A DNA stretch of 64,000 bases from Pseudomonadota bacterium (GCA_021324885.1 JAJPIF010000026.1:1-64000); one strand, 5' to 3'. Counted from the stretch's first letter, positions 36,057 through 44,378 are shown. Numbers and translations: made by a program. The notes: generated by a model from the letters alone, not told the origin.

Positions 36057-36434
36057 ATGATGGAAAATCGCGGGGCACTTCCCAGTGACTATATGGCCGC
36101 GGAACGCACATTTCTTGCGTGGATTCGCACAGGTCTGGCCCTGATGGGCTTCGGTTTCGTGGTTGCGCGCTTCGGCTTGTTCTTGCGCGAACTCGCGCAA
36201 ACTACAAACATGCGCAAGTTCGAAACCAACGGCGTCTCGCTGTTGATTGGAACCGCTCTTTTGCTGACCGGCGCAACGGTCAATATCGCCGCCACGTTCA
36301 GCCATGTCAGGCTGATTGCCAGGCTCAACCGCGGCGAAGCGGTTTTGGGGCCGTCCGGCACCGCAATCGCGGTCGCTTTAGGCCTGTCCGCGCTCGGGCT
36401 GGCGCTCGCCGCTTACCTCGTTTGGGTAGGCTAG
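36057..36434 (+). CDS. DUF202 (YidH-like) membrane protein
   Basis: 125 residues with three helices: FLAWIRTGLALMGFGFVVARFG, SLLIGTALLLTGATVNIAATF and IAVALGLSALGLALAAYLVWV. The N-terminal AERTFLAWIRTGLA is the DUF202 signature. Function unknown in the family. Start ATG 36057 (MMENRG), with GGAAGAGAG upstream. The truncated DUF302 gene lies back to back, and the pair may once have been divergently controlled. Confidence 0.9.
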   Translation: MMENRGALPSDYMAAERTFLAWIRTGLALMGFGFVVARFGLFLRELAQTTNMRKFETNGVSLLIGTALLLTGATVNIAATFSHVRLIARLNRGEAVLGPSGTAIAVALGLSALGLALAAYLVWVG

Positions 36435-36596
36435 TTCATGGAGGTGGCGCTCAACCTTATTCGCCGAATGGATCTCGTTGGTCCGTTCTTTGCCCTGTGG
36501 GAACGCGGCCAACTCGCCCGTCCACCTGTCGATGTGGTCGGTGTTGAATCGCCCAGGCGCGAGTCCAAAGATGAGGGCGGGCGGAGGGCCTGCGCC

Positions 36597-36760
36597 GGAC
36601 CGGCAGGTTGAGAAAAAAGGATTTTCCGCAACCTGCCCCCACTCTAATCTCCCCCGGAGGGAGTAAAGGAAAAGCAGCCATCTTTTAACCAGAGTGCGGA
36701 ACGCAGCTTTTAGATGAAGGCGCCGCCCGTCTTTTGTCCGCACCCTGTAAGGGCTCTGAT
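36597..36760. repeat. ~165-bp dispersed intergenic repeat, copy 2
   Basis: CAGGTTGAGAAAAAAGGATTTTCCGCAACCTG (outer inverted repeat AGGTTG/CAACCT), then CCCGGAGGGAGTAAAGGAAAAGCAGCCATCTTTTAACCAGAGTGCGGAACGCAGC. It is the best match to copy 1, over about 150 nt with small indels. It occupies most of the 478-nt gap before pth, where I see no gene. Confidence 0.65.
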
Positions 36761-36912
36761 GCCGGCCGTATGCATGACGCCGCAGAAGTTCGAATATACT
36801 AAATTGGCAATGCGAGATTCGCTATGGCGTCCAACCATTTCCCACCACTGCTCCGCGGCCATCTGATGGGCGGCTGCTCCAATTCGAACAGGAGAAAGCG
36901 GAGTTTTGTGCA

Positions 36913-37557
36913 ATGAGCCTGCGCGGGCTATTCGGATCCTTCCGGCGGCCGGCCTCCAAAGCGGAGCCTGTGGCCGCTAGCACGCAGCTTGAGTGGGTCG
37001 TCGTCGGGTTGGGCAATCCCGACGATAGATATCGCCGTTCCCGACACAACCTCGGCTTCATGGCGCTGGACCGGTTGGCCGCACGCCATGGCGTCACGTT
37101 GGATCAGCGCCGCTTCAAGGCTCATCTGGGGCGCTGCGAGATCGGGGGTCATAAAGTGATTTTAGGCCAGCCGCAAACCTACATGAACCTGAGCGGCGAG
37201 GCAGTGGCGCCGCTGCTTGGCTATTTCAAAATCGAACCGGCCCGCCTGATCGTAATCCATGATGAACTCGATCTGCCGGCGGGCGCCGTACGCGTAAAGC
37301 GCGGCGGCGGCCATGCCGGTAACAACGGCATCCGGTCGATCATCGATGCGCTCGGGCACGGCGGCTTCGTGCGGGTCAGAATCGGAATCGGCCGCCCGCC
37401 CGCGGGACACGATGCTATCGGATACGTGCTTCAGCCGCTTAAGCCGGAGGAACTGGAGGTTTTCGATTCGGCAATCGAGCGGGCAGCCGATGCGGCCGAA
37501 GAAATTATCCAGTCGGGCGTCGAGCGCGCGATGAACAAATTCAATCAGCGCGGTTGA
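36913..37557 (+). CDS. pth: Peptidyl-tRNA hydrolase
   Basis: Releases peptides from stalled peptidyl-tRNA. 214 residues, about 20 longer than E. coli Pth owing to an N-terminal extension before WVVVGLGNPDDRY. Catalytic H45 is in RHNLGF, with the conserved asparagine in TYMNLSG, aspartate in VIHDELDLP and GGGHAGNNGIRSI. The ATG 36913 start may be late-shifted in vivo, since homology begins around residue 28. tyrS follows 63 nt later. Confidence 0.95.
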   Translation: MSLRGLFGSFRRPASKAEPVAASTQLEWVVVGLGNPDDRYRRSRHNLGFMALDRLAARHGVTLDQRRFKAHLGRCEIGGHKVILGQPQTYMNLSGEAVAPLLGYFKIEPARLIVIHDELDLPAGAVRVKRGGGHAGNNGIRSIIDALGHGGFVRVRIGIGRPPAGHDAIGYVLQPLKPEELEVFDSAIERAADAAEEIIQSGVERAMNKFNQRG

Positions 37558-37620
37558 GTCGCAGGATTCAAGCGGTCGCAACTTTCCCCATCGCTCTCAC
37601 CCGGCTATGTTCAAAAGCAC

Positions 37621-38805
37621 GTGGAAAAGGAACAGGCACAGGAATTGATGCGGCGGCTGGGCCGGCGCGCGGTCGAGATCATTTCCCCGGCGGAGTTGAG
37701 CGCCAAGCTCGCCGACAACCGCCCTTTACGAATCAAGCTGGGGATGGACCCGACCGCGCCGGACCTCCATCTGGGACATACGATCACGCTCAAGGCGATG
37801 CGCGATTTTCAGGCCGCCGGCCATACCGTGGTCTTTCTGGTCGGAGACTTTACCGCCGCCATCGGCGACCCCTCAGGACGTTCGGAAACCCGCAAGCCCC
37901 TGGACCGCCAACAAATCGAGAGCAACGCCGAGACCTACAAGCGCCAAGTGTTCAAGATCCTCGATCCGCAGCGCACCGAAATCCGCTTTAACAGCGAATG
38001 GATGGACCAAATCGGTCTGCGCGAGTTGATCAGGATCGCCGCCCATGTCAGCGTTGCCCGGCTGCTGGAGCGAGACGATTTCGAAAAACGGCTCGCAACC
38101 GAGCAACCTCTGTTTCTGCACGAACTGCTCTATCCGCTTATCCAGGGCTACGATTCGGTGGCTATCCGGGCCGACGTCGAACTGGGCGGCACCGATCAGA
38201 AGTTCAATATGCTGCTGGGACGCGAGTTGCAGCGCGCCTGGGGCCAGCCGCCGCAAGTGGTGATAACGTTCCCGCTGCTTGAAGGGCTGGACGGCGTCCG
38301 CAAGATGTCGAAATCACTGGGCAACTACGTGGGCGTCACTGAAGCGCCCCAGGAGATGTTCGGCAAGCTGATGTCGCTCGACGACAAGCTGATGCTGCGG
38401 TATTACGAGCTGCTGACCGATGTCGATTCCGAACAGCTCGAATCGATCAAAACCGGCCGGATTCATCCGATGGAGGCCAAAAAGCGGCTGGCCGAATTGA
38501 TCGTCGATGAATACCACGGCGCGGATGCGGCGCGTACGGCCCGCGAGTACTTCGAAACTCGTTTCCAGCGCCGGGAGGTTCCCGCCGACGTTCCGGTATT
38601 CCGGTTGGCCGACGAGCTGTGGATTTGTGAGTTAATGAAACAGTTGAAGTTTGTCCCTTCCACCAACGAGGCGCGCCGTCTGGTCGGTCAGGGTGCTGTG
38701 CGCGTGGATGGGCAACCGGTCAGGGATGTCAATTTCCATTTCGTGCCCGGCCGCCATCGCCTGCTCGAAGTGGGCCGCCGCCGTATCGCTCGCATCGAGC
38801 GCTGA
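37621..38805 (+). CDS. tyrS: Tyrosyl-tRNA synthetase
   Basis: Class I aminoacyl-tRNA synthetase, 394 residues from GTG 37621. HIGH-type motif DLHLGHT, tyrosine pocket residues in LIQGYDSVAIRADVELGGTDQKFN, KMSKS loop DGVRKMSKSLGNYVGV, and a C-terminal S4 RNA-binding domain (EARRLVGQGAVRVDGQPVRDVNF). This is the TyrZ-like subgroup. It ends the housekeeping block. Beyond it the sigma-54-type promoters begin. Confidence 0.95.
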   Translation: MEKEQAQELMRRLGRRAVEIISPAELSAKLADNRPLRIKLGMDPTAPDLHLGHTITLKAMRDFQAAGHTVVFLVGDFTAAIGDPSGRSETRKPLDRQQIESNAETYKRQVFKILDPQRTEIRFNSEWMDQIGLRELIRIAAHVSVARLLERDDFEKRLATEQPLFLHELLYPLIQGYDSVAIRADVELGGTDQKFNMLLGRELQRAWGQPPQVVITFPLLEGLDGVRKMSKSLGNYVGVTEAPQEMFGKLMSLDDKLMLRYYELLTDVDSEQLESIKTGRIHPMEAKKRLAELIVDEYHGADAARTAREYFETRFQRREVPADVPVFRLADELWICELMKQLKFVPSTNEARRLVGQGAVRVDGQPVRDVNFHFVPGRHRLLEVGRRRIARIER

Positions 38806-38951
38806 AGATTCATCGTTGCGATGCCGACTTTTGGACACATCGCTGTATCCGCCTTTCCCACAGGAACGACGAAACCGTGCAATTCTGACACAGAAGGAAG
38901 AACCTGCATGTTTTTCTTACACGGAAACGCCCACAAATTGTGGTGATTGTC

Positions 38952-38967
38952 GGGCACGAGAATTGCG
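38952..38967 (+). promoter_or_regulatory. Sigma-54 promoter P1
   Basis: GGGCACG-AGAA-TTGCG: the -24 GG and -12 GC have the exact spacing of the consensus TGGCACG-N4-TTGCW, with one change (first T to G). It lies 47 nt before ATG 39014 in the correct orientation. Confidence 0.7.
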
Positions 38968-39013
38968 TTACCTGTCCGCGCGCTTTTTCGCAACAAGAAA
39001 GAGCAGGGGACAG

Positions 39014-39439
39014 ATGAAAACCTATCAACCTCGTGTACCCGCCCCAACCGGTGGAGCTCTCCGGTTCGCCGCCGGTGTGATCGTGGGGGCGACATTGAGC
39101 TGTGCGCTTGCTTGGGGTGCGACCGTGGTCCGGCACGATGGAAACTTTTGGAAAGGCCTGAATAAACCGGATAAGATCGCGTATATAGACGGCTACGCCG
39201 ACGCGGCTCAGGTCAGTCTCGGCAAACTCGATCAGCTCAAAATCGCTGCCGGCATCTTTCATTGGAGGGGAGCCGATAAAATCCTCTCTCAAGTCGCGCG
39301 CGGCTTGGACGTTTCCGGCATCTCGGACAGCGATTTGGAGGCCTACCTGGACAAGATCTATCAGAACCCCCGCTACGGCGACTTTGACATATCCAACGCG
39401 ATCGACCTTGCCGTGATGCGCGGCGGCCAGGCCAAATAG
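39014..39439 (+). CDS. Small exported/anchored hypothetical protein
   Basis: 141 residues from ATG 39014 (AGGGGA upstream), inside a longer track ORF whose 5' part is unrelated. One N-terminal hydrophobic segment (LRFAAGVIVGATLSCALAWGAT) suggests export or anchoring. The body is helical, with WKGLNKPDKIAYIDGYADAAQVSLGKLDQL and GISDSDLEAYLDKIYQNPRYGDFDISNAIDLAV. The GYADA segment recurs in several small periplasmic proteins of unknown function. P1 upstream predicts sigma-54 control. It converges with a P-II gene. Confidence 0.75.
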   Translation: MKTYQPRVPAPTGGALRFAAGVIVGATLSCALAWGATVVRHDGNFWKGLNKPDKIAYIDGYADAAQVSLGKLDQLKIAAGIFHWRGADKILSQVARGLDVSGISDSDLEAYLDKIYQNPRYGDFDISNAIDLAVMRGGQAK

Positions 39440-39454
39440 ACATCGCCCTTGATC

Positions 39455-39793
39455 TCAGAGTTGGTGGTTTACACTGGAGCCGCTGGATTTAACGTTCCAC
39501 AACGCAATCGAGCTGACCCACTCGGTATGTCCGGGGGCAGCCTCGCCGCCCTCGTGCCCGTGGACGTCCAGTATCTCATGCATTGTGGCCATTGCTTGCG
39601 CGTCGTCCACTACGGCTTCAAGCCTGATCCAAGGGATGTCCGTTGGACCACCGGAAGGATTTGGGTGGGCCAGTTCTGACCCTTTTGCGCCCTCGATCCT
39701 GAACAACGAGATCTCCCCGCATCCGTGATGCATCAACAAGTCGGTCACACTTTCCAGATAGTCGCGGGAGAGAATTGCCTCCAGCCTCTTCAT
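39455..39793 (-). CDS. P-II family protein (atypical T-loop)
   Basis: 112 residues from ATG 39793, the length of GlnB. MKRLEAILSRDYLESVTDLLMHHGCGEISLFRIEGAKG matches the first beta-alpha-beta half of P-II, and IRLEAVVDDAQAMATMHEILDVHG the second. The T-loop (SELAHPNPSGGPTDIP) lacks the uridylylated Tyr51 and is short. This suggests ligand sensing without UTase modification. It may regulate one of the K+ or APC permeases in this island. It is driven by P2 immediately upstream. Confidence 0.78.
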   Translation of the reverse strand: MKRLEAILSRDYLESVTDLLMHHGCGEISLFRIEGAKGSELAHPNPSGGPTDIPWIRLEAVVDDAQAMATMHEILDVHGHEGGEAAPGHTEWVSSIALWNVKSSGSSVNHQL

Positions 39794-39828
39794 ATTTGTG
39801 GCTCCAATTCCACTGGCTTGGCCTGAAG

Positions 39829-39843
39829 GCATAAGACGTGCCG
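39829..39843 (-). promoter_or_regulatory. Sigma-54 promoter P2
   Basis: On the minus strand CGGCACG-TCTT-ATGCC, exact -24/-12 spacing, 36 nt before ATG 39793. Differs from consensus only at the first base and in ATGC for TTGC. Confidence 0.65.
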
Positions 39844-40069
39844 CACAGCAAGGCGCGCAAAATCGGAAGTTTTCGCGCTTGATGGCACCAGCGCTTTTCA
39901 GACTGCAACAAGAAGAAAGCAATTTAAAAACCTGCCGCGGACCTTATTTCCCTCCCGTAAAAGCCCGTTTAAGCCAGTGGATCGTGCGGTCTGACCGGCT
40001 GTTGTTGCAAAGCGAAATGCACCTGCGCGCCGTTGACGGAAAAAAGTCCAGTTTATAAGGCTTTTCCCC

Positions 40070-40085
40070 TGGCATGGCCGATGCT
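40070..40085 (+). promoter_or_regulatory. Sigma-54 promoter P3
   Basis: TGGCATG-GCCG-ATGCT, exact spacing, 67 nt before GTG 40152 (AGGAG upstream of it). P2 and P3 diverge from the same 360-nt intergenic region, where I see no gene. Confidence 0.65.
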
Positions 40086-40151
40086 TTACAGGTTTGGCGC
40101 GTCTTCAATTTTGAGGCGCATAGTTGCCATGGATTTTAGGAGTAAGTAGCT

Positions 40152-40631
40152 GTGGAAGAGGGCGACCCTACTTGTAGGCGTATTTCTCAATCAGTCAAAA
40201 CAGTTCTGAGCTTCAGGCATCCCAAAGACGCGCCCGGCCGTCCAATGTTCACCGGATGTTTCACCGCGCTCATCACTCCGCTGCGCGACGGCAAGGTCGA
40301 TGAAGACGCCTTTCAGGCGCTGGTCGACCGGCAGATCAAAGAAGGAATCAGCGGTCTGGTTCCATGTGGGACCACCGGCGAATCGCCCACCCTAACCCCC
40401 AAAGAGCATACAACGCTAATTGAGCTCTGTGTCGAGGCTGCGGCCGAACGTGTTCCAGTGATTGCCGGCACCGGGTCCAACTCGACGTTGGAAACGATCG
40501 GATTGTCTTCCGGCGAGGTCCGTCTGCCTCTATGCCTGATCAATAGAGTGACCCGCACCAAAGTTCGCAATGCGATGGCGCACGCCGGCCTGATTTCTGC
40601 CGAGCATGAGGCCGGGGCCATGGTCAACTGA
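40152..40631 (+). pseudogene. Truncated DapA-family gene
   Basis: Residues from Met 40245 ([16 protein letters not shown]) through [17 protein letters not shown] and [19 protein letters not shown] are the first 90 residues of 4-hydroxy-tetrahydrodipicolinate synthase, including the GTTGE motif. Family length is about 290 residues, and the lysine-containing barrel half is gone. The tail ([23 protein letters not shown]) is unrelated. The N-terminal lead from GTG 40152 is also not DapA. It could be a remnant or a new chimeric small protein expressed from P3. Confidence 0.7.
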
Positions 40632-40743
40632 AGATTGGGCATTTAGGTGTAATGTCTGTTCAATGCGCAATATTGTTAATGCAAAATGCACATCCATGCC
40701 CCTGTGAGTTACAGGTATAGTAGGTAATATCAATTATTCATTC

Positions 40744-40759
40744 TGGTACATTTAGTGCG
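40744..40759 (+). promoter_or_regulatory. Sigma-54 promoter P4
   Basis: TGGTACA-TTTA-GTGCG with exact spacing, 83 nt before ATG 40842. AT-rich sequence with dyads (ATGCGCAATATTG, CTGTGAGTTACAG) lies just upstream and could host activator sites. This is the weakest -24 box of the set. Confidence 0.55.
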
Positions 40760-40841
40760 TTATCGGCGGAGGGGGCGGCGGCACGCAACGGTGGGTGGTG
40801 GAGGGTTCAGACCGCGCCCCCCTTTTTACAAGGAACAGTCT

Positions 40842-41357
40842 ATGAAAAAAGTCGAAGCGCTGATAAGCCCGGAATCGGTCGAAGATGTTCGAGAATTGCT
40901 GGAGGGGTTTTATATTTCAAATTTCACTCTTTCCAACGTGCTTACGAACCCGAGCCGCAAAGGCCGGCAGCAACTTTATCGCGGTCACGCCTACACTCCC
41001 GAGTTCGACCAGGAGGTAAAAATCGAAGCGGTCGTGCGCGATGATGAAGCAAACAAAATCGTCCATGAGCTGCTGAAGGTGATCGGCAGATCGGGATCCG
41101 GCAAGCGCCGCATCGTCCTTATGCCGGTGAGCGGAGTTGTATTTGAGGCGGACGAATTTGGTTTTGCACCGCCGCCGTCTCCATCACGCCAACCGCCCCG
41201 GGAAGCGGTCGAGGTCAAGGCGGCGCCGAGCACCACGGTCGCGGCTGCGCATCCGCGGCTGTGGAACCCGGTGCCCGCCATGCTTGTGAAAATATCCGGA
41301 TGGTTAGTAACGCCCGTGGAAAATCGTGCCAATGAATCCGTACCTTTGGTTGGGTGA
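40842..41357 (+). CDS. P-II family protein with C-terminal extension
   Basis: 171 residues from ATG 40842 (AAGGAAC upstream). The first 110 align with GlnB/GlnK: MKKVEALISPESVEDVRELLEGF, T-loop RKGRQQLYRGHAYTPEFDQEVKIEAVV, with tyrosine at residue 51 exactly as in GlnB. A proline-rich linker follows (PPPSPSRQPPREAVEVK), then a hydrophobic tail (LWNPVPAMLVKISGWLVTP) that might contact a membrane. The 3' end overlaps a 26-codon KdpF-like ORF. A regulatory partner for the adjacent KimA-like permease is my preferred reading. Confidence 0.85.
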   Translation: MKKVEALISPESVEDVRELLEGFYISNFTLSNVLTNPSRKGRQQLYRGHAYTPEFDQEVKIEAVVRDDEANKIVHELLKVIGRSGSGKRRIVLMPVSGVVFEADEFGFAPPPSPSRQPPREAVEVKAAPSTTVAAAHPRLWNPVPAMLVKISGWLVTPVENRANESVPLVG

Positions 41358-41412
41358 CCTGCTGCTGATAGCGATCGGCGCCGGCCTGGGTTATTTACTG
41401 GTTGTGTACTGA
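41332..41412 (+). CDS. 26-residue membrane peptide, KdpF-like
   Basis: MNPYLWLGDLLLIAIGAGLGYLLVVY, absent from the ORF track. It is a single hydrophobic helix, overlapping the P-II gene by 26 nt in another frame. Size and composition resemble KdpF, but the kdp operon with its own kdpF is 3 kb away. It may stabilise the KimA-like permease or a P-II-membrane complex. A small peptide call is intrinsically uncertain. Confidence 0.45.
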   Translation: MNPYLWLGDLLLIAIGAGLGYLLVVY

Positions 41413-41447
41413 GTCAGCCGACCAACCTCGGCTTCCATGGTTCGGCA

Positions 41448-43511
41448 TTACCCTTCGCGCAAATACCATTGCGCACTGACGACGAAGACGCGCTCGTCCC
41501 GTTTTTGATGCAGCCGGTAACGCAGTCTTCTGCTCCGTAGCGCGTGCAGCGCATATTGGTACCAATGCGGTTCCACCAATTCCGGAATCACTATCGCGAT
41601 CAAACGATCCGGCTTGTCGCGTTCGACATTGTCTATGTAATCCAGAATCGGCTGATACAGATTACGATAGGGTGAGTTCAAAAAGTGAAGACGCGGGCGG
41701 ACTGCAATTTCGCGTGGATCCTCGAAGAGCCGCTCCCATCTTCGTTTCAGTCCCTCACGGTGGTCCGTGTCCGTGCTCACGTGCAGAGCGGTAATGTCAT
41801 CGGACAGAAGCATACCTAACCTGACGGCGTTGTCGGCGGCGCGGTTCCAGTTGCTGATTGGAATCAGTACGATCGGTGGCGGCGGCTTGGAGGGCGCGAA
41901 GTTGACCGGCTCCTTCAGCTCGCGGTCGATGCTCTCATAGTGATGCTTGGTTCGGGTAAGCAGCAGGACCAGTGCGGGGATGACAATGATTGTCATCCAG
42001 GCGCCTGCGGCAAATTTTGCGGCCACGATTATAACCAGCGCGACCGCCGTGGTCGCAGCGCCCAGCGTATTATAGGCCAGTTTGATTCGACTACCGCGTC
42101 CGCTTTTGCGCAGCCAGTGCGCGACCATGCCAACTTGCGACAGAACGAACGCGCCGAATGCTCCGACCGCGAACAAAGGTATCAGGTTGTCCGTTACGCC
42201 CCCGAACATGATCAGCAGCAGGCCGGAGAGGACCGCCAGGATGATGATACCCGCGGAATAAACCAGCCGCCGGCCGCGCTCGGCGAAAAAGGGCGGCAAA
42301 AAGCCATCCTCGGCCAGCAGCCGGCACACCCGCGGAAAATCCGCAAAGCTGGTCTGGGCCGAGTAGGTAAGGACAATGAAGATGCTGGCGCTGCTTACAT
42401 AGTAAAAGGCGCCGCGGCCGGCCACCGCGCCAATCAATTGCGACAGAATCGACTGGTATCCCGGCTTATGCTCATCCATCGCCATTATGTGGTAAGCCGG
42501 GCAAAGGTATCCCAGGCTCAGGAGAAACGCCCCTAGGATTACGAAGATGACCGTCAGCGTGCGTTGCGCGTTGGGGACTTTCGGTTCTTTGAACAGGGGA
42601 ACGCCATTGCTCACCGCCTCGATCCCTGTCATTGCCGTACAGCCGTTGGCGAACGCGGCCAGGATGATCCAGGCGCCTAATGTGCCGGAGCCCTTTGGTA
42701 AGGAGGGCGGCGCGATCACCGGATGTGGGCTGCCGCCCGAATGGATTGCGGCAAACAGTCCCAGCGCAATCGCGATGCTTATGCAGACCCCAAACACAAA
42801 GACTGGAATAACGAAAACGATGCCCGTTTCACGCACGCCGCGCAGATTAAGCACCGTCAGCATCGTCAAAACCACAAGGCACCCCAACAAGGTATGTGAA
42901 TGGAGCGCGGGCACCGCGGAAATCACCGCACCTACCCCCGCGGCGATCCCCACCGCGACGTTGAGCAGGTAATCCACCATCAAAACGATTGCCGCCCAGA
43001 TGCCGACGCGTATCCCCAGATTATCCTTCGCCACCACGTAAGCGCCGCCGCCGTCGGGATAGGTGGCGGCGGTCTGCCGGTATGACAGATATAAAGTGAA
43101 GAGATTCAGAACGATTGCCGCTTCAATGAAAACGTAGTAACGGAGCCCGATAATTCCCAAAGGCAACAAAGCGGTCAGCGCCGCCTCCGGGCCGTAGCCG
43201 GTCGAAGCGAGAGCATCCACACCCAGTACGGGAACTCCCGTCCATAGGCTGAGTTGTTCTTTTTTTGCCTCCCATGAGGCAAGCGGTCTACCTAAGATCG
43301 CATTGCTTAAGGATAGAATGCGGCTGAGCATGAGCTGAACAATAAAGCGGCTACTTTGGTGTTTTAAATTGTCCCAAGCCATCCAATAAGCGTCAAGCAA
43401 AGTATTGCCACGCAACGTGTTGAAACCCGCTTGGCTCCGCGGCTGCATCGGAGCAACAAGGAGCAGCGGATGGCGCCCGTGAAACAGGCGGAAATAGAAC
43501 CGCGACGACAC
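41448..43511 (-). CDS. KimA-like K+:H+ symporter (APC superfamily)
   Basis: Polytopic permease with a C-terminal cytosolic domain, 687 residues from GTG 43511; the start is uncertain and MLSRIL at 43332 would fit homologues better. Segments DALASTGYGPEAALTALLPLG, LSYRQTAATYPDGGGAYVVAKDNLG, ANGCTAMTGIEAVSNGVPLFKEPKVPNAQRTL and GGVTDNLIPLFAVGAFGAFVLSQVGMV mirror B. subtilis KimA (YdaO). About 12 helices precede a USP-like domain (PPPPIVLIPISNWNRAADNAVRLGMLLSDDITALHVSTD). K+ uptake is inferred from this similarity and from the neighbouring kdp genes. Confidence 0.88.
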   Translation of the reverse strand: MSSRFYFRLFHGRHPLLLVAPMQPRSQAGFNTLRGNTLLDAYWMAWDNLKHQSSRFIVQLMLSRILSLSNAILGRPLASWEAKKEQLSLWTGVPVLGVDALASTGYGPEAALTALLPLGIIGLRYYVFIEAAIVLNLFTLYLSYRQTAATYPDGGGAYVVAKDNLGIRVGIWAAIVLMVDYLLNVAVGIAAGVGAVISAVPALHSHTLLGCLVVLTMLTVLNLRGVRETGIVFVIPVFVFGVCISIAIALGLFAAIHSGGSPHPVIAPPSLPKGSGTLGAWIILAAFANGCTAMTGIEAVSNGVPLFKEPKVPNAQRTLTVIFVILGAFLLSLGYLCPAYHIMAMDEHKPGYQSILSQLIGAVAGRGAFYYVSSASIFIVLTYSAQTSFADFPRVCRLLAEDGFLPPFFAERGRRLVYSAGIIILAVLSGLLLIMFGGVTDNLIPLFAVGAFGAFVLSQVGMVAHWLRKSGRGSRIKLAYNTLGAATTAVALVIIVAAKFAAGAWMTIIVIPALVLLLTRTKHHYESIDRELKEPVNFAPSKPPPPIVLIPISNWNRAADNAVRLGMLLSDDITALHVSTDTDHREGLKRRWERLFEDPREIAVRPRLHFLNSPYRNLYQPILDYIDNVERDKPDRLIAIVIPELVEPHWYQYALHALRSRRLRYRLHQKRDERVFVVSAQWYLREG

Positions 43512-43656
43512 CCGTGGTCTGCAACTTCTGATTCGGCTAATAACGGCTCCGCCTTCGACCCTTTTGTGTAAAGCTCAAGTCCTCGTTCGCAACCCAGCTT
43601 CTGTTCTTTTCGCCGGTCGCCGCAAGGCGCGGCCAGTATCGAAACGCAACGTAATA

Positions 43657-43669
43657 TTTCATTCTGAAA
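43657..43669. promoter_or_regulatory. Candidate enhancer dyad upstream of P5
   Basis: TTTCATTCTGAAA is a perfect TTTCA/TGAAA dyad, 54 nt before the -24 of P5. A related dyad lies upstream of P7 (55411), and ATGAAACA/TGTTTCAT occurs at 44305. Such sites suit an NtrC-type activator. Confidence 0.35.
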
Positions 43670-43722
43670 AGGCGCCGGTAGCGCATCGCGCCAAATCCCA
43701 TACGGATTCACTACATCCGAGC

Positions 43723-43738
43723 TGGCATGTTTCGTGCG
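43723..43738 (+). promoter_or_regulatory. Sigma-54 promoter P5 (possibly bidirectional)
   Basis: TGGCATG-TTTC-GTGCG, exact spacing, 70 nt before ATG 43807. The complement reads GCGCACG-AAAC-ATGCC, also a near match but with the first -24 G changed to C, so the same site may weakly fire toward the KimA-like gene. The gap 43512-43806 holds no other gene. Confidence 0.65.
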
Positions 43739-43806
43739 CTTACGCTCGACACGGCAGGCCCGTTTGGGTTTTGCCGGTAACGTTAGATTACGAGCAACCA
43801 CCAACT

Positions 43807-44265
43807 ATGCGCTCTCCAGATCTGAAAGAAAAAGATCGTCAACTGGACATGTTAGTAGAGCGGACGATGACGTTAACGCCCAGAACCGTTGCTCCTTCAG
43901 ACTCGGTCGCGCACGCACGTGCGCTATTGGATGAGTTCGGAGTCGGCCAGCTTCCGGTGGTGGCGGCGGGGCAACTGATCGGAATGGTGACGGCTGGAGA
44001 CCTGAAGGCCCGGCGCAGCGCGTGGCGTCCCGCGAGTGTGGCGCGTGCCGTCGCTTCTCACCCTGAACGCGTCCCAGTGCGGCGGGTGATGAGGACGAGC
44101 ACATATACAGTGCAGCCCTCGGACACATTAAGAAAAGCGGCCAAATTGATGGCCCAGGCACGAGTCGGCGCGCTGCCTGTGATGGAGCACGGAAAACTCA
44201 GAGGAATCATATCGGCCATCGACATTGCTGTTAAAAATCCCACCGGTGCTGCGGTTGTTCCTTAA
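43807..44265 (+). CDS. CBS-domain pair protein
   Basis: 152 residues from ATG 43807 with two CBS motifs and nothing else. The first is VERTMTLTPRTVAPSDSVAHARALLDEFGVGQLPVVAAGQLIGMVTAGDLKA. The second is VMRTSTYTVQPSDTLRKAAKLMAQARVGALPVMEHGKLRGIISAIDIA. CBS pairs bind adenosine nucleotides such as AMP, ATP or c-di-AMP. Placed 113 nt ahead of the kdp genes and expressed from P5, it may sense nucleotide state for K+ uptake. The track start 43564 adds 81 unsupported residues. Confidence 0.88.
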   Translation: MRSPDLKEKDRQLDMLVERTMTLTPRTVAPSDSVAHARALLDEFGVGQLPVVAAGQLIGMVTAGDLKARRSAWRPASVARAVASHPERVPVRRVMRTSTYTVQPSDTLRKAAKLMAQARVGALPVMEHGKLRGIISAIDIAVKNPTGAAVVP

Positions 44266-44304
44266 CTTCAAGCTGATTACTCAGGTGTTTTCCGAGAGTG
44301 CAAA

Positions 44305-44336
44305 ATGAAACACCCAAGACAAAGGAGTTGTTTCAT
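44305..44336. promoter_or_regulatory. Operator-like dyad upstream of kdp
   Basis: ATGAAACA-N16-TGTTTCAT, a perfect 8+8 inverted repeat, 43 nt before the first small kdp ORF. It resembles the TTTCA/TGAAA dyads upstream of P5 and P7. It could bind the activator or act as an RNA hairpin between the CBS gene and kdp. Confidence 0.4.
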
Positions 44337-44378
44337 CAAAAGAAGCGGAACGAGTCCGCACATCGGGAGGACTGAATA

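Noticed and set aside
43384-43400. Minus-strand TGGCAATACTTTGCT near the kimA-like start as sigma-54 promoter
   Set aside because: The -24/-12 spacing is one base short, which sigma-54 normally does not tolerate.
44205-44231. CGGCCATCGACATTGCT at the end of the CBS gene as a kdp sigma-54 promoter
   Set aside because: Spacing is one base too long and it lies in coding sequence.
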